A DNA stretch of 64,000 bases from Straminergon stramineum. Its lineage: Eukaryota; Streptophyta; Bryopsida; Hypnales; Calliergonaceae. Shown here piece after piece: positions 23,957 to 37,169 of the stretch (position 1 is its first letter; each line of letters opens with the position of its first letter). The position numbers and the translations under genes are program-made. The stretch lies in contig OY987272.1 in NCBI GenBank assembly GCA_963920665.1, positions 5,337,001-5,401,000 of the forward strand, given 5' to 3'. Below the pieces are notes generated by a model, which saw only the letters and a program-made list of their open reading frames with translations, was not told the DNA's origin and did not search any database.

Positions 23957-24672
23957 TGGTGTATTGATCAAGAGCCTTGAGACTTTAGAGCTCTAGTTAG
24001 CCCATCTCAAGCCATCATATGTCTAGACCGAATGATCTTCCAATCAATCAAGTGGTGGTCTTGTGAAATTAAGTGGTCACAAAGCTTTCTACTTATGAGA
24101 CTTGTGAATCATGTCCTAGACAATTGGGTGGAATTGTAGGGCCCTTACAAAGAACTTATTGGCCATGTCTATGTTGAAACCTCATAGGAGAGCATATCTT
24201 GTATCTATTTCTTACATTCTAAATTGTTAGTGGTGAAGGGAACAATACTATAGTAGTGCTAGAAACCTTTATTTCAATGGGAGATAGCAAGAGGTTCAAT
24301 ATACAAGGTTCCCTCTTCTTGCAATATAATTAGGGTCTTTATAGGAGGTGGAATAAATGAAATAATTGCTCTTCATTGATTCTAATAGGGTGACGTACAC
24401 TAGAAGGAACTTGAGTTCAATGAATTTGTGACCTCCACAAGGTAGTATTGTTTTGGACCTTGTATCCAAACCTCGAAACCCTAAAACAAATGAAGATTGG
24501 TTTTGGCTAAGATTAGGTTTCAAGCTTCAACATTGGATTCAAGCATTGAGCGCAAATTAATGTGGTTACAAATCATAGAGTATTTAAGTTATGCTTACAA
24601 TGATTCTACAAAATATGTTTCTAGGAAAAGTAGAGGCTATCTCACAAGCTACCAAAATATTTCTAAAACATA

Positions 24673-24989
24673 TGGATTCCAATGATATCTTAGAAACTTA
24701 TTATCACTATGGTATCTCCTACTGTAGATACCAAGTAATTGACAAGAAATCCAAGGGTGATCTACAAGTTCTTGGATGCCTAATTACACATGCTCTAGAA
24801 TCCCCATCAAGTACATCTTTTAGGACAGATGGTAAGCTTGATATTAGTGGACTATGTTGGAGAGTATTATTGCCTAAATGAAACTTTGTAGATTCCTGCT
24901 CTTGCCAAATCCATGAACAAAGAAGCATTGAAAGTAATTCTCTACAAGATGAATTCTTTATTTGTGGATGTGGAACAAGTCCAGAAGAC
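24673..24989. other. Junction between blocks B1 and A2; no gene
   Basis: Neither block B nor block A similarity covers this segment. Short frames at 24,591-24,881 and 24,913-25,143 have no recognised domain. Confidence 0.5.
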
Positions 24990-27900
24990 CATGGTGCTCT
25001 TCTACGACATCACCTCTTCAAATCAAACATCACACTTTGCCTCATGTTTTCAAGCTCATGGCCTGTTCAAAGTGGATGCATGGTTCTTTTATTGTAATAC
25101 TTGTCAAAGTTATTGTATTGGCGGACTTTTCTTGAAGTTTTGAGTCCTAGTTTTTAGAGCTTTGTGTAGCTAACAGTCACAATTTTTGGCTCATGCAAGC
25201 TTAATCAAGTGATGATGATGAACAATGTCGTTGGATTGTTTTAATAAATGTTATCCATCCAAGCTATTAGTTATCCATATGTGCAAATATACATTAACAC
25301 AATTGGGGCTAATTTTGTTACACCAACTTTACCTTACTTCTAATCGACCCCATTGATCAATTGTTTGCTCTTATAATTGTAGTGGGCCAATCAATACTGG
25401 AGTAGACATGCACTTGCATACAATCAATAACTTCTACGTCCACAAATAAGTGAACATGTTACAATAGTGCGACTCTCGAGTTTAAGAATTTAGCAGCAAC
25501 TAATTGACATGCATGAGAAGTACACTCAATGGAAAGAATTGTGAATGTATGAGTCAAGAGTCAATAGAGTTGAGATTGTCTATAAGTGGAAATCTCTACA
25601 TTACTCTCTTGTACGTACAAGCTCTCCCCCTCAAGGTCTTGAAATTGTGGTTTGCCAACTCAATAAAATATGGGATTTGAAGCTTGAATTTCAAATTTTA
25701 TTTTATAAGTTAATTAGGTACTTGTATGCCAACATTTCTTGTTGGAGCACATATGCTTAGCATATACTTACTACATTTTGACATGTTAGGATTTGATGAA
25801 AGTTTATGAACACAGACATATTCTTCATATATAAATGGTACTCACCATACATGGAGTAATTATAGGCTTAAGGCCTTTTTTTTATTTGAACAATTCAAGG
25901 TGCGAGAATTGCCACAAGCATTTGTATAATGAATTAAAACAAGGATTGAAAATTGCAAGGGTTTTGAAGTTAACCAATAAACCAGCTATATATTTGGGGG
26001 TATTTCTACTATCCCAGACCTAGATCCAACCCCTTAAGTTAACGAAGTTCAAAATGAGATTTGAATAAAGACTCAATATGGAGCGTGAATACAAGACCGG
26101 TATCCATCACTATTATGGTGTGTTAAGATCAAATTGTTTAGAAGTAGAAATGATCACTAAATTCTCGTAACTTATATGTTGAGATTTAGAATACCAACAA
26201 CTCAATATAAAATTCTAGTATGAGTAGAGATTTAGAATAACTAGCAATATTTCAATTTCTCAATGACAACTATGAATGGGTCAAATTTGATGGAAGTGAA
26301 CAAGTGTAATATGCAATTGAGAGAGAGAAATGACTCCAAACTTCTCTAAGGTTGGTGTAAATTATCAATTCTGTTTTTTTAGGATCCCACCTCAGATCTC
26401 AAGAGTATGCAAATGACTTACATTTCAAGCTAGTCCACTGAAGTAGGTGGCAATTAACTTCAATAACCAAGCTCCCACTAGTTCTGAAACCTCATGATAT
26501 TATCAATAATCAAACTTCAATAACTTGCTACTTCATGTACATGCTTGAAACAATTGTTTTTGTATGCAAACTGCAATTACCTGCTTTAATGGATTTTGAT
26601 CAATATATGAAGTACAAGCAACAACTTGGGGATCTTAGTATGTCCCACAAACATAGCACTACCACTTGTGATACATATTTGCTTTGAAGCCTCCTTTTGA
26701 AGCTTAATGAATTTGAAATTGGATATGCTCGAAAGTTGAAGAAAGTATGAATATTCATAAGGAATAGAGCACTCAACACTCTCATTGATAGAGACAACAA
26801 GGATTAAATTTCTGTCCAATTCAAGAGGGAGATATGGCTTGTGGCTTCTTTTAAAGTCCCTTATAAGACTCATGGAGTCCTAGAATGGAGATTTGACTTC
26901 ACTAAGATTCTTGCTCTCATCCAAACACAAGGAGACATCCAATTGCTATAAGCTCCTAGACTTGTGGAATTTCAAATACAATGGCATCTAGTAGGTAATA
27001 TAAAGATATGTAATAAAATGCCTCTATGAAGAGAAGTAGGGTGCTTGTATGAATAAGACATTCGTCAAAGAACCTTGTCTCTATATTGCTTGCCCAAATC
27101 CAAGAAAATACTCTTGGCTGCCACAACTTTCCAATTTTGATTTTGTTTCAAGTTATCCCTTGTCATCACTATGTTTGCTATTGCTCTTGCTTTCCAAATA
27201 ACTTGGGCACCTCATTTTGGATCTTGCTTTCATTGATTGGCACTCACATTTAGTAAATGTAGAGGGTGTAGATCTGTCCACTTCATGAATTAGACAATGT
27301 CGGATAGTATTGCAAGTTTTGGTAATGCTACAAATAATTTCACTCTTCCTTGAATTTTTGAACATTTAGAAAGAATTTTCTAGATTTAAAACATGAAGCA
27401 CAAGATTTGGAATTTTGTTTGGGTTTTGGTGATAGTGCCTTGAGGATTTTGAAAGTAGGGTGGTGAATTTTTTTTGCAAAAAAGGTGAAAGAGTGCAGGT
27501 TAAGATGTAAAGTTTTTCTTGTTTCTTCATAGAGTGTAGATTGGCATTGCCACATGTGGTCTTTTTCTCTTGTTGATCTAGTAGCTCTTGTTTCCTAGTA
27601 GTCCCACCATTTATTTTTTGAAAATGCAACTTTTGGATGATGTTTTGGCATGAATCCATTGATGGAAAAGCTTTTGGCATTTAATAAGAATTTGTAGATT
27701 TGCAATTGGGAATTTTCCAAACTAGAGTGGAAACTAAACTTGAAAAGTTTCATTTCAATAGTTGGACTCAAATTTATTTTTTAAACATTTTTATGGCTAA
27801 AATTGCACTACATAGATAATGTAGCCATAGTCTAAATATACTGTTCATGATAGCATACTCTATGGACATCCTGTTTCACTTTTTGCCTAAGACATTCATC

Positions 27901-28575
27901 TATATCGTCTTTGTAATAAGATACTAAGGTTGTATGTGCAAAACTTCATCAGTGAAGGGTAGTTCTTGCCATTTTCTATTGTAGGTATTACCAACCATGC
28001 TTTCAAGGTTTAGATATTTGTGTAAAATTTGTGATTACCAAACTCTTTGGAGTTGGAAATGAGATCCCAAAGCCTCCAATTGATTTGTAGGTATCATTGA
28101 TAGGGCAAAGAGCAATAGAGCCTTAGGATTATTAAAATTTTAGAACATTACAAAAGACCAAAATGTAGAAATAAAATAAAGGTTAAAAAAATGAAAGCTA
28201 AAATTTTTAAGCAATTTGAACTTTTCATAATAAGATAACAAAGGACCCTATAATCTCCTTTGTTTGAGTTTGTTTTCCTAATTCAATGTTTGGTAGACAT
28301 AGCATCATGTATCTTTATGTTCAGCAATATGAAATCACTATAAAATCTCATCTTTTAAAAGATTATGAGCCTATAATTTATTTTTTTATAAATTTATAAA
28401 TTTAGTCATTCATATATCAATAATTCCCATTCTAAGGAGTTTCTAGAGTCCAAAACCTTCAATAAATCATCATTGGTAGCATAGAGAGCTAAAGAGCCCT
28501 AGTTTTTCATTTCGAAGAAAAGAATAAATATATTTAGAAATTTACAATTATAAACCCCATTGCAAAAGAAATATT

Positions 28576-28797
28576 CACTACAAGAGGAAGGGGTGTTTTA
28601 AGTGAGTTTTAAAATATAGTCCTAGACATAAGATTATAAGTAATGACCTTTAAGAAGATTTTCAGTAAAAATTTACTTGAAATACATGTGTTTCTAGTAA
28701 AATTTTACTTAAAATCTCCTTGAAGGTCATTACTTATAATCTTATGTTTAGGACTATATTTTAAAACTCACTTAAAACACCCCTTTATCTTGTAGTG
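28576..28797. mobile_element. CACTA-type foldback MITE, 222 bp
   Basis: It begins CACTACAAGA and ends TCTTGTAGTG, and the two arms of about 100 bp are near-perfect inverted copies, so the element would fold into one long hairpin. A 3-bp duplication ATT flanks it (28,573-28,575 and 28,798-28,800), as expected for CACTA (En/Spm) transposition. Block A1 (near 12,725-12,745) has the uninterrupted site. It has no coding capacity, so it would have been moved in trans. Confidence 0.9.
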
Positions 28798-28819
28798 ATT
28801 CTAACATTATCAATACTTA

Positions 28820-30169
28820 CACTAGAAGAAACCCCTGTTTTTTTTGACAAGTTAAAAAATGTGGTAATGCGTTTTTTCTAACGTCATACATGTCCCTATG
28901 GATGTCCAACAATATTCGTCTAGATTGACGTGTCAAAAACATGCAAAAATCTGAGAAAACATGCCATGTTTTTGTTGTGACCTCTATTTAGACATGGTCA
29001 AAGAAGATGCCAAATGTGCGCCATGTGGCAGCCATGTCATCACCTTGTGGGTGGACAGTGCCATGTCAACAACTTTTTCATCTGGGCCTTTGTTGACGTG
29101 GAATATCATGTGGCAGATGGAAAATTCATGACGTAGCTGGTCTGTTGTGCACTAAGTCTTGTTTGTTTGGATGTCTGTTGTGACATGCCCATATTTTTTG
29201 GGGGGTCAATTATAACATGAGGTTAATTCTTTTGAACATCATATAGCATGTGCTATGTATTATGACACGTCTGTGGGGACATGAAAATGACACAAATGAT
29301 GTCCTCTAAGACATGCTTGATGTGCATGTCTCAGTTTTTTGAGACATCAACTTAGACATATACCATACATAATAAACCATACACATTATACAATACACCA
29401 TACATTACATGCCATATATAGTACATAGTACAATGTATACAATACATCATACATTGTACACCATACATAGTATACCACATTTAGCAACCATATGTTATTG
29501 TGAGTATATGGACATGAGAATATAAGCTATTTATACAAATGGGTTGGTAAGGAGGGAGACAAACCGTATGGGATATATCAAACAATATGATATATACAAA
29601 GTTGTTTAAGTTGACGTTACAAAAAACATTTGGACATCTCAGTTGATGTCATAGTTCATATCACAAAAAACATCTTGAAGTCTCCATTGACATCTCAATT
29701 TGATGTCTAAAAAACCAATGTTAAAAATCTCAAACAACGTCAAAGTGTGCTAATGTAGCATACTACATCATCTTTGCAAAGTGCCACATAAGGGTTTTTT
29801 GGGGGGTTTATTCAAAAATGTACCATATGGCTACCTTTCTCTTGTTTTTTTACATTTGGTCAGCATTTTACCTCAGCCCCCAATAACTTCTAGAAACATA
29901 CCCATAGTAAAATTGAACCCCTATGCCAACATGGCAGGTCCATGTTTCCTTGGATGTTGTACAAAACACGCCTATATTTTATCTGATGTCTTAGAGAGCA
30001 TTCCTGTCACACAGGACATGAACTTGTTTTGTTTGTGACATCCCCACGTTTTGTGGAACATCCAACAAAATGTTGCCTTCCAAGGCTGCAATCTCATCTT
30101 TAAACTCTTGTTTTGAAAAACATGCTTGTTTGATGATAACGTCAAAAAAAAAGCAGGTTTCTTATAGAG
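28820..30169. mobile_element. Non-autonomous CACTA-like element, 1,350 bp
   Basis: The left end is CACTAGAAGAAACCCCTG and the right end in reverse complement is CTCTATAAGAAACCTGCT; a 3-bp duplication TTA flanks it (28,817-28,819 and 30,170-30,172). The A1 copy reads AATACTTAGGATGGCATTA straight across the empty site (about 12,739-12,757). Subterminal regions are dense in GACAT/GACGT words in both orientations, typical of CACTA transposase-binding arrays. The middle (about 29,360-29,480) is a degenerate CATACAT/ACAATAC simple repeat. An 85-codon frame at 29,781-30,038 has no transposase features. Confidence 0.85.
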
Positions 30170-30890
30170 TTAGGATGGCATTAGTTATGAAAGAAAATTT
30201 CAAATATTATTTATAAATATTGGTGGTAGCAATTATCAATTGTATTGAACCAATGGTTTTCAAAATTCAAAATTTTCAACTTTTGTTTCAATCGATCATT
30301 GTAGATCAATGCCAACTTTATTTCTCTAAGTTGATGTTTTAGATGCATCTTCAAATGAAGAGATAAATCAATGCTTGTAAGGGTTTATTTAGTTCATGTA
30401 CTCAACTTGAAGCCAATAAAATACATCAAATATAGTAATCTAGTCTCAAGCAACATGCATTAGATATAACCATACTCTTTGTATTTGATGCTTATTACCA
30501 CCTCTTTGAAAATGAGATCCATGGAGTTTTGCTTCAACTAAAGAAAAGGAGACCTTGTAATCTTATTCAAGAAATCACTTCCTAATAGGTAAGGCATTGT
30601 AGACTAATGCTACATGAGTCCTACCTATGAATAGTAATTGGCATTAAAATCTAAATAAAGCTTCTAACATTGGACCTAAAGGAAATGGTTGGCAAGAAAA
30701 TAACTAGTGCGGAGCATAAGATACTACATCTAGGTCTTGTTGAGAAAAGTGGCATGGGCTCCAACACATTTTCATCCATCAGGGGCATAGATTGTTGGTC
30801 ATGCAAGCTTTATTGTTGATCATCCAAGATTAGCATGTCTTAGGAGATTAATTATTAGGGTATCAAAAAAATTTGTATGAAGTGTCTAAC

Positions 30891-31187
30891 TTTAGTGATA
30901 GGCAATAGAAAATATGATTACTTACCCCAAATGTGGTGAAAGTATGCATTTTTTATAGAGCCAATTATTGATGATATCTAACAATTGAATTACTCATGAA
31001 ACAAGGCTACATCACTCATTTAATTCCCTCAAAGGGGGTATGTGTCTATACCTTGTTTCAAAATTTCAAGAACCCATGTTCAAATTGATTTTTTGCGTAA
31101 GTTGAATGGATACTTATTCCTTTAGAGTCTAAATATAGCCTAAGTAGGACTATTTGTATCAATGATTTTTCTTGACCTATCACTAAA
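30891..31187. repeat. Inverted repeat pair, possible small insertion
   Basis: TTTAGTGATAGG at 30,891-30,902 is exactly inverted as CCTATCACTAAA at 31,176-31,187, 273 bp apart. It sits just where block A similarity stops, so it may mark a small transposon at the boundary. No target duplication is evident. Confidence 0.4.
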
Positions 31188-34100
31188 AATCTTCTTAAAA
31201 AATCACTACTACAAATCTTCCTAGTTAGGCATTGCTACAAATACCCTATGTTATGGTAGTGAATGTGAAGTCATATATAAGTATGAATTGTAAACACCAA
31301 AATCCCTTTTAGACTTCTTTAACTCCATTTCAATAAATTGATCATAGATGAAGATTTTCTACAACACATTAAACATAAAACAATGTTACGTCGCCTGAGC
31401 CTCTTTTAATCTTTGCTAGCACAAGTATAGAAAGTGATGAAGGCTGTGTCAAGGAGTGATTCCAAGCTGCTCACCTTGATTTCAAGTGTCTCTAGAATAA
31501 TAGCGTTGTTAGTTAGAACCTATGTCATATATGACCGTTGCAGCTATATATGGCCTTGCTACATACTACTTCTTCTTTTCCCTTGATTAATTACACAACT
31601 AGGATTTAACATCAGAAAATTTCTTTGATTTGAACTTCCAATTTTTTTATAAAAAGAATCTCATCATGTAATAAATATAATACAAACACTTTTGCCAAAT
31701 AGGAAAACTTTCAAAGTTGGGCATACCCAACAATCACTTGTCGTTGTTTTTCTTATTAAGATCTTTTGAATATAGACATTTAATTTTCAAATTAAAAAAA
31801 AAGAATCATAATTCAATTTGTATAATATAGAATTTAAAAAAAATATGTTTTCCTTACTCTCCAAGAGTTCTACTTCAAGTTGGATTGGGACCAAAAAATA
31901 GTGGATTTAGGTATTCGAGGTTGCTTTGATAGGAATGCTCTAGCTTTTATATGTGCAATAATATTTATGGCTCATGGAGATTGGAACAACTAGACTTGCT
32001 TGTGATATATGAGTTCCATTTTCCAACTCTCTAGGATATATAAGTTGCAATCTTCATTGGAGTGATGGAGCTATTCAAATCTTGCATTTTTTTGGTTGAT
32101 TCATTAATTTGTTAAAAATTTACAAGTTAGATTTCAAAAAATCACAATTTTTAAATGATAAATTATATAATTATAATTAATGAAATTTTGAATGAGTATA
32201 TTTCTATTCATAAATTTGAAAGCTTGGTAAAATAATAAAACTTAAATTTTATCAGTTTATTAGGACTTCACTTCTCTTTGTAGTACTTTTGGCAACTACT
32301 TGAAGACTTTGAAATTCTAGTGATGACCTTTGGGTTGTAGCTACACTCTCCATCCTACTATGTGCTAGTTCTCAAATAGCATTACTCCTACAAACATGGG
32401 CTACACTAAATAGTGCTTTTATCATCAATTACTATAGACTAAAAACCTCACCCCAAATTTGCAAATCCATACATTGTGAACACCATAAATGACAAAGACT
32501 ACACCATACAAGTAATTGTAACACTATTCATAGGAGAAAGAATAACTCGGTACTAAGCAATGTGGATTCCTTAATTCATGGGAGCAACACTAAACAAAAA
32601 TATTGTAATGTTATCTATTTAGTGAGAACCACACTAAATAGAATGAAGAATGTACTAGTTTAGGTACTATTTTATATTTAATTAACGTCTAATGCAATTA
32701 CAAAACTCAGTTTAGGTGAAGCCCTCACTCTGTTTCTCTTCATGCTGTGCAATGAAAACTGAAGAAAGGTCAGTGATTGATTCAAATTACAAGCTCACTC
32801 AAATTACCATTTCTATAATACTAACATAACAACTACTTAAGTTTTCTGTCCTTTACAGATGTTCTGTCACATTTTATTTACTGCCATGTAGACATTGAGG
32901 CCTTTTGTGAAAGTCACGAGTGACTGGGCGGGAGCTCTGAGCCCCCTCACTAACATTGAAAACAGCAAAAACGAATCACATCAACGAGTCAGGCAGATTG
33001 AAATGCCAGACCGCAAGTCCCGGGTGACAGAATACCGGCGACCAGAGACTCACAAACTGAGCCCTAATGTTCTCAAGATAGTCCTTATTTTTAATCCTAG
33101 ACTTAAAATCCCTTCTAATCGCCATCCCAGCGTGAACAGTAGAAATCCAAGCAGCGTTCATAACTTTACAAGAGCTGAAATCCAGGGTGCCATATTTGAC
33201 ATTGAGGCCTGTTAGAAGCACATTCATGAAAATTACGGAGACACCTGAATCCTATCCCTCTACAGTAGCTAGAAAGTGTAATCCAAATTCTTCTGCTAAT
33301 TAAAAGGTTTAGGAGGCTGCTGTCAACTTGTGCATCAGTAAATGCTAAATCAACAATTTTGAAAGCAAACATACACAACAGCGACAAAATCAAATAGAGC
33401 CCGAGGTCCCAAATTCAAGTGTTTGAAAAGAAGCACTCCATAAAATGATGCTGAAACACCACAGACGCGGAGAATCGAACAGTGAAATTTTATTTACACT
33501 TAACGTAAGCTACAAGAGACCTCTCACGAGCTCAGATACGCGACATGAAGAAGACGAATTTGAACTGTAATACCCCAAATAAACCTAGATTTATCGTTAA
33601 TATAGACATCTTTGCTCGCATCACACACAGCTTACTCAGTAGCCTCCCCCATCGTTCTGACAACGCTAATTGCTTCCAAGTTTCCAAAAAAGAATTGCGA
33701 TTCAGTACCAGTACTCTCTAATTTGCAGTTGAAGCTGTTGAACTGAAGCAAAATGAACAGCCTCAACTATCCCACCTCAAAAAACGCAATTGTATCGATT
33801 AGTGCATCCCGGTATCGTTATCCTCCATCAAGCGATTGCTATGGAGACCCGACGATGAACTTGACAAGATTTGGCGATGTCCTACCTCTTTTTGACACAC
33901 GCCCGTCACTCAATCCTTGCTACAAATAAGATGCTAAATGTGAACAAGCACTCGGATGTCATGCATTATTTTCGAACGTACGTAAACCGAACAAGCTAGG
34001 TTGTGCTCCAGCACAATCAATCGCGTGGATATCTTGGGGGATACGGGTGAATTGATGTTGGAAGCCAGGAGATTAGCTCGCCAAGCCAAAGTGATTCGAT

Positions 34101-34574
34101 TGCTCACAAGCAAGAAATTGAAAGTACAAGTCCGAGAGAAGCGAATGCACAGCAATCAATATTCCCATAGCACAACTTGAAATCGTTTTATAAATCTAAA
34201 CCTACAATTCTCGAGGTCGACACTCCGTAGCTCGAAAATCCAAAAGATGTCATCTCACCAATTTTACACATTGCATAACGTACTGTCGTGTATCAGTGCG
34301 CCTCACAATTGGCGAATTATTACTAAAAGGAAATGAAGTGCCGTGGTCAATCCACCCTCTTCATCGACTCCACGCGGAGAAACTTACATTTCTCTTGCAA
34401 CCCGCAACCAAAGTGCGAAAGCGAGAGATTTTCAAGCTGGATATGCAGCCCGAGCCCGCACCCATAGCAATCTGACTGCGTCGACCGGGCAACGAAGCAG
34501 ATGGGTAGCTAAACGTGAACTAATGAATTCACGACAGCTGGGAGCTCGGCTAGGGCGGAGTGGACTGATGACGA
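31188..34574. other. No gene recognised between A2 and B2
   Basis: 31.2-32.7 kb is AT-rich and featureless. From about 32.7 kb to 34.57 kb the DNA is less AT-rich and several unrelated frames are open (32,895-33,215 plus; 32,976-33,227 minus; 33,934-34,155 minus; 34,343-34,588 plus), none with a known domain. It occupies the place that the BolA-like island has upstream of TNL1 but I see no similarity to that island. Confidence 0.45.
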
Positions 34575-35946
34575 CTGACTTAACTTAGTCCTCTCTACCA
34601 TTTATCTAATTTATTTCGTTCTCCAACGTCCGTCGCTGCTCCTCCTCCACTAGGATAAGCTCCATCCCAAGCCTCCAAATCTCTCTTTGTTTCTCTGTTC
34701 CCCACCTTGTGAGCCTGCCTACCCTTCTTTTCTATGCTCCATATATACCCATGAAATTTCACCCCCCATAGTTCTCACCTTTTCTAGTTCCAAGTCGGAT
34801 TGATTCGCTGTGGAATCCGATCCTGAGGAATTTTGCGGAATTTGTGATGAATTTGATCTCTGTGGGATGTAGATGTGATGAGGACGTTTGCGATCCGATG
34901 TCGTGGTTCTGTTTTTTAACGAGGAGGTTTTAGTGGTAAGTTGTCGGTAGTAGTAGTTTGAAGGGCAATTGGAGGTATGGTGCCGGAATGTTTGTTTCTG
35001 GTGAGGAGAAGGGGGGGTTTGAATTGTTAAGGTGTCGGTGAGTTCTGTGCAGGTGAGATAGGGAGAGCACGAACAGAGCCAGGGCTCCTGTGGAGAGTGG
35101 CGAAATAGTGGTTTGATCAGTTTTTGGTGCTGAGTAGATTGGAGTTTTGGTGGTGATGTTTGAGGTCGTTTTTCTCTGTGGCGCCTGCGAAGAAGTCGGT
35201 GTGGAATTCGGAGGACGTGTTGAACCTGTCGGTAGAAGAGAATTGGAAAAGATCTGGACGGTGGGCGTAAGATTAGCAAGCAGGTTCAGGTATGTTCTTG
35301 AATCCCTAATAAGCGCAAGTCTAACTCGGGTCTTTCGGTTTGTTTTAAAGTTTTCAGTGGGTCTTGCATACGGAGTTTTCTTCTGTCTGCTCTCATTTCG
35401 TTTTCCTATCAACGAAAACGGTGTTCTGCACTGACTTCGGTGATATGGAATTTGTCTCCATACAAATTCTATTCTTTTCACTCTACGATTCATGGACTCG
35501 GCCATTCTAAGAGCATGAATCCTCAGTCTTTTAGGGGTTGATGATGTTGTTTCGTGTTGTGAGAGCAGACTGGTTATGACCTATTTGGCAGATGTTGCTA
35601 AAGTCTGGCCATGACTGATGGAAGAGTCTTGACCGTCTCGTCTTGTTCAACCTTTTTGGAACGAGTCAGTATAGCACTCGTAAATGTTTTGCACCTATCC
35701 CGGCAGAGTTTGTCAGGATCAGGGTTAAGGGAACTCGAAATCTCTGGCTTTGTTTCATTTTCAAATGACGGTTTTGGTTGCGTGGACTGCGATCATTCAA
35801 GTCTGTTTCGAATACTCTGTTGCTTCATTTTGAAATGGCGATTTTGATTGTGTGAACTGCGATCTCTGCAGCCTGTTTGCAAATCTCTGCTCTTTAGCTG
35901 TGATTTCACACAGAATACAAAGATTATCAAAGTGGTCAAATTATTA

Positions 35947-36513
35947 CTCCCTCTGTCCCTAAATGATCTTCCTGTTGGCCTTAAGCTTTTGTCCCAAAAT
36001 GATCTTCCTATTGCACTTTATGACTTGAGAATTGGTCAACTTCAACTTTTGATTGTTACTTGGGACTAACAAAACAACTCCGAGCAATAGTTTCCCTTCC
36101 ATCTGTGCAATCATCAATCAAAATACAAATTAAATGACTAAAGATGTCAATCAACACTCTTCATCTTTATTTTTTGCATCTCTTTGAGTGTTTCTTGATT
36201 GAAGGAGATGAAGCTTTGGGAGATGGTATAGAGGTCCACACATGGGCTTGGGCTTATACTAAGTGCCTACAAAACAATGACCTCACATTTTACAATTATG
36301 TGCCTAGTGGTGCTCCTTGAAAATGCCCCCAAAATTCCACTTTTCAAAACTCCAAAACTACACTTTGACAAGGGTTCCAAAACTCAAAATTTCTAGGACA
36401 CTAAGAGTGTACCAAACCCTACTTGCCATGCGAAACAATTTTGAAAAATATTATTTTCTACCTTAATCAAGAATACTTTGTCCAATAGGAAGATCATTTG
36501 GGGACGGAGGGAA
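35947..36513. mobile_element. Stowaway-type (Tc1/mariner) element, 567 bp
   Basis: The left end is CTCCCTCTGTCCCTAAATGA and the right end in reverse complement is TTCCCTCCGTCCCCAAATGA, close to the widespread Stowaway consensus CTCCCTCCGT. TA flanks both ends (35,945-35,946; 36,514-36,515). The B1 copy at 17,764-17,780 has the single uninterrupted TA site (AAATTATTACTGAAATACG). There is no transposase frame. Confidence 0.9.
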
Positions 36514-36580
36514 TACTAAACTAGGTTTCGGAAAATGGAAGGAACTAGGAATTAAATGGGTGTATTTGGTTGTCTCTTAA

Positions 36581-37169
36581 CCCCTAAAAGACCATAAGGC
36601 CACCACGTGGCTTTTGCAACTACATTTGTACAAAATTTGGAATGTGAATCTCACTAATAGTCCATGACCAACAAAGAGACCCTAGATGATTTTTTTTGCT
36701 GAATTCATCAGTACAATCCGATCGAGAAATGATTGACTGAGCGATTTTTGGTGAATTTTTTGAGAATAGGAAAATTACTTTGGGCTATCACTTCACGTGC
36801 TCATATCTTTTTTTTCACACCTCAAAATGGTTTGAAAAAAATTACACACCTAAATCATGATGATATGTACTTGTGAAAAAAAATCAGAGTTTTTGGATCA
36901 CTTTTGAGCATTGCAATTTCAACATTCCAATTTTAGTGCATGTGCAAAGTTCTGTCGAATAGGATATCTTTCATCAATTTTGTCAATGGTGGCATTTTCT
37001 CAAAAATTGTGCGATTTTGTTGATCTTTTTTTCATAGGAAAGCTACATAAGTCTTCTTTCATTTCAACGGTGGCAATCATCAAAATCATCACATTTGAGA
37101 AATTATGCTTGTCACAAGAGCTAGTCAAGAAAACAAGAGCTTTGCTCAAACACCCCTAGTCCTTTAGGG
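36581..37169. mobile_element. TTAA-flanked element, 589 bp
   Basis: The left end is TTAA|CCCCTAAAAGACC and the right end, inverted, is TTAA|ACCCTAAAGGAC, so TTAA (or TAA) flanks both sides. The B1 copy near 17,845-17,860 lacks the segment. The interior is AT-rich with no transposase. Termini of CCCTA(R)AAG next to TTAA resemble piggyBac ends; a Harbinger-type element with a TAA duplication is an equally possible reading. Confidence 0.7.

Larger units (their letters stand above)
16500..24672 (+). repeat. Block B1, duplicated receptor locus carrying TNL1
   Basis: This block aligns with 34,575-45,255. Similarity begins just before the shared CTTAA(C/)TTAGTCCTCTCTA words (16,517; 34,579) and ends after TTTCTAAAACATA (24,660; 45,240). 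It covers promoter and leader, the whole receptor gene and about 700 bp downstream. B1 lacks the insertions found in B2 (35,947-36,513; 36,581-37,169; 43,248-44,216), so it shows the older arrangement. Confidence 0.9.
24990..30890. repeat. Block A2, duplicated intergenic unit
   Basis: Second full copy of the block at 8,795-13,450, lying between TNL1 and the duplicated receptor locus. It is longer than A1 mainly because two CACTA-like elements sit inside it (28,576-28,797 and 28,820-30,169). No gene is present. Frames such as 27,366-27,680 minus are accidental: the counterpart in A1 is not kept open. Confidence 0.85.

Noticed and set aside
29781..30038. 85-codon frame inside the CACTA-like element
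   Set aside because: It begins at GTG, has no transposase or other domain, and lies within an element absent from the sister locus.
33460..33480. GAGAATCGAAC, like an inverted tRNA B box
   Set aside because: No A box, anticodon stem or acceptor stem can be drawn around it.
33893..33906. GACACACGCCCGTC, reminiscent of the end of small-subunit rRNA
   Set aside because: The flanking sequence does not continue as rRNA on either side; a chance match of a short word.
34930..35505. 191-codon minus-strand frame in the B2 leader, with a related frame at 16,859-17,435 in B1
   Set aside because: The two copies differ by indels that shift the frame (B1 splits it in two), no domain is recognisable and the composition is Pro/Thr/Ser-rich as expected from antisense of a GT-rich leader. 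It looks like a shadow of GC-rich leader DNA.
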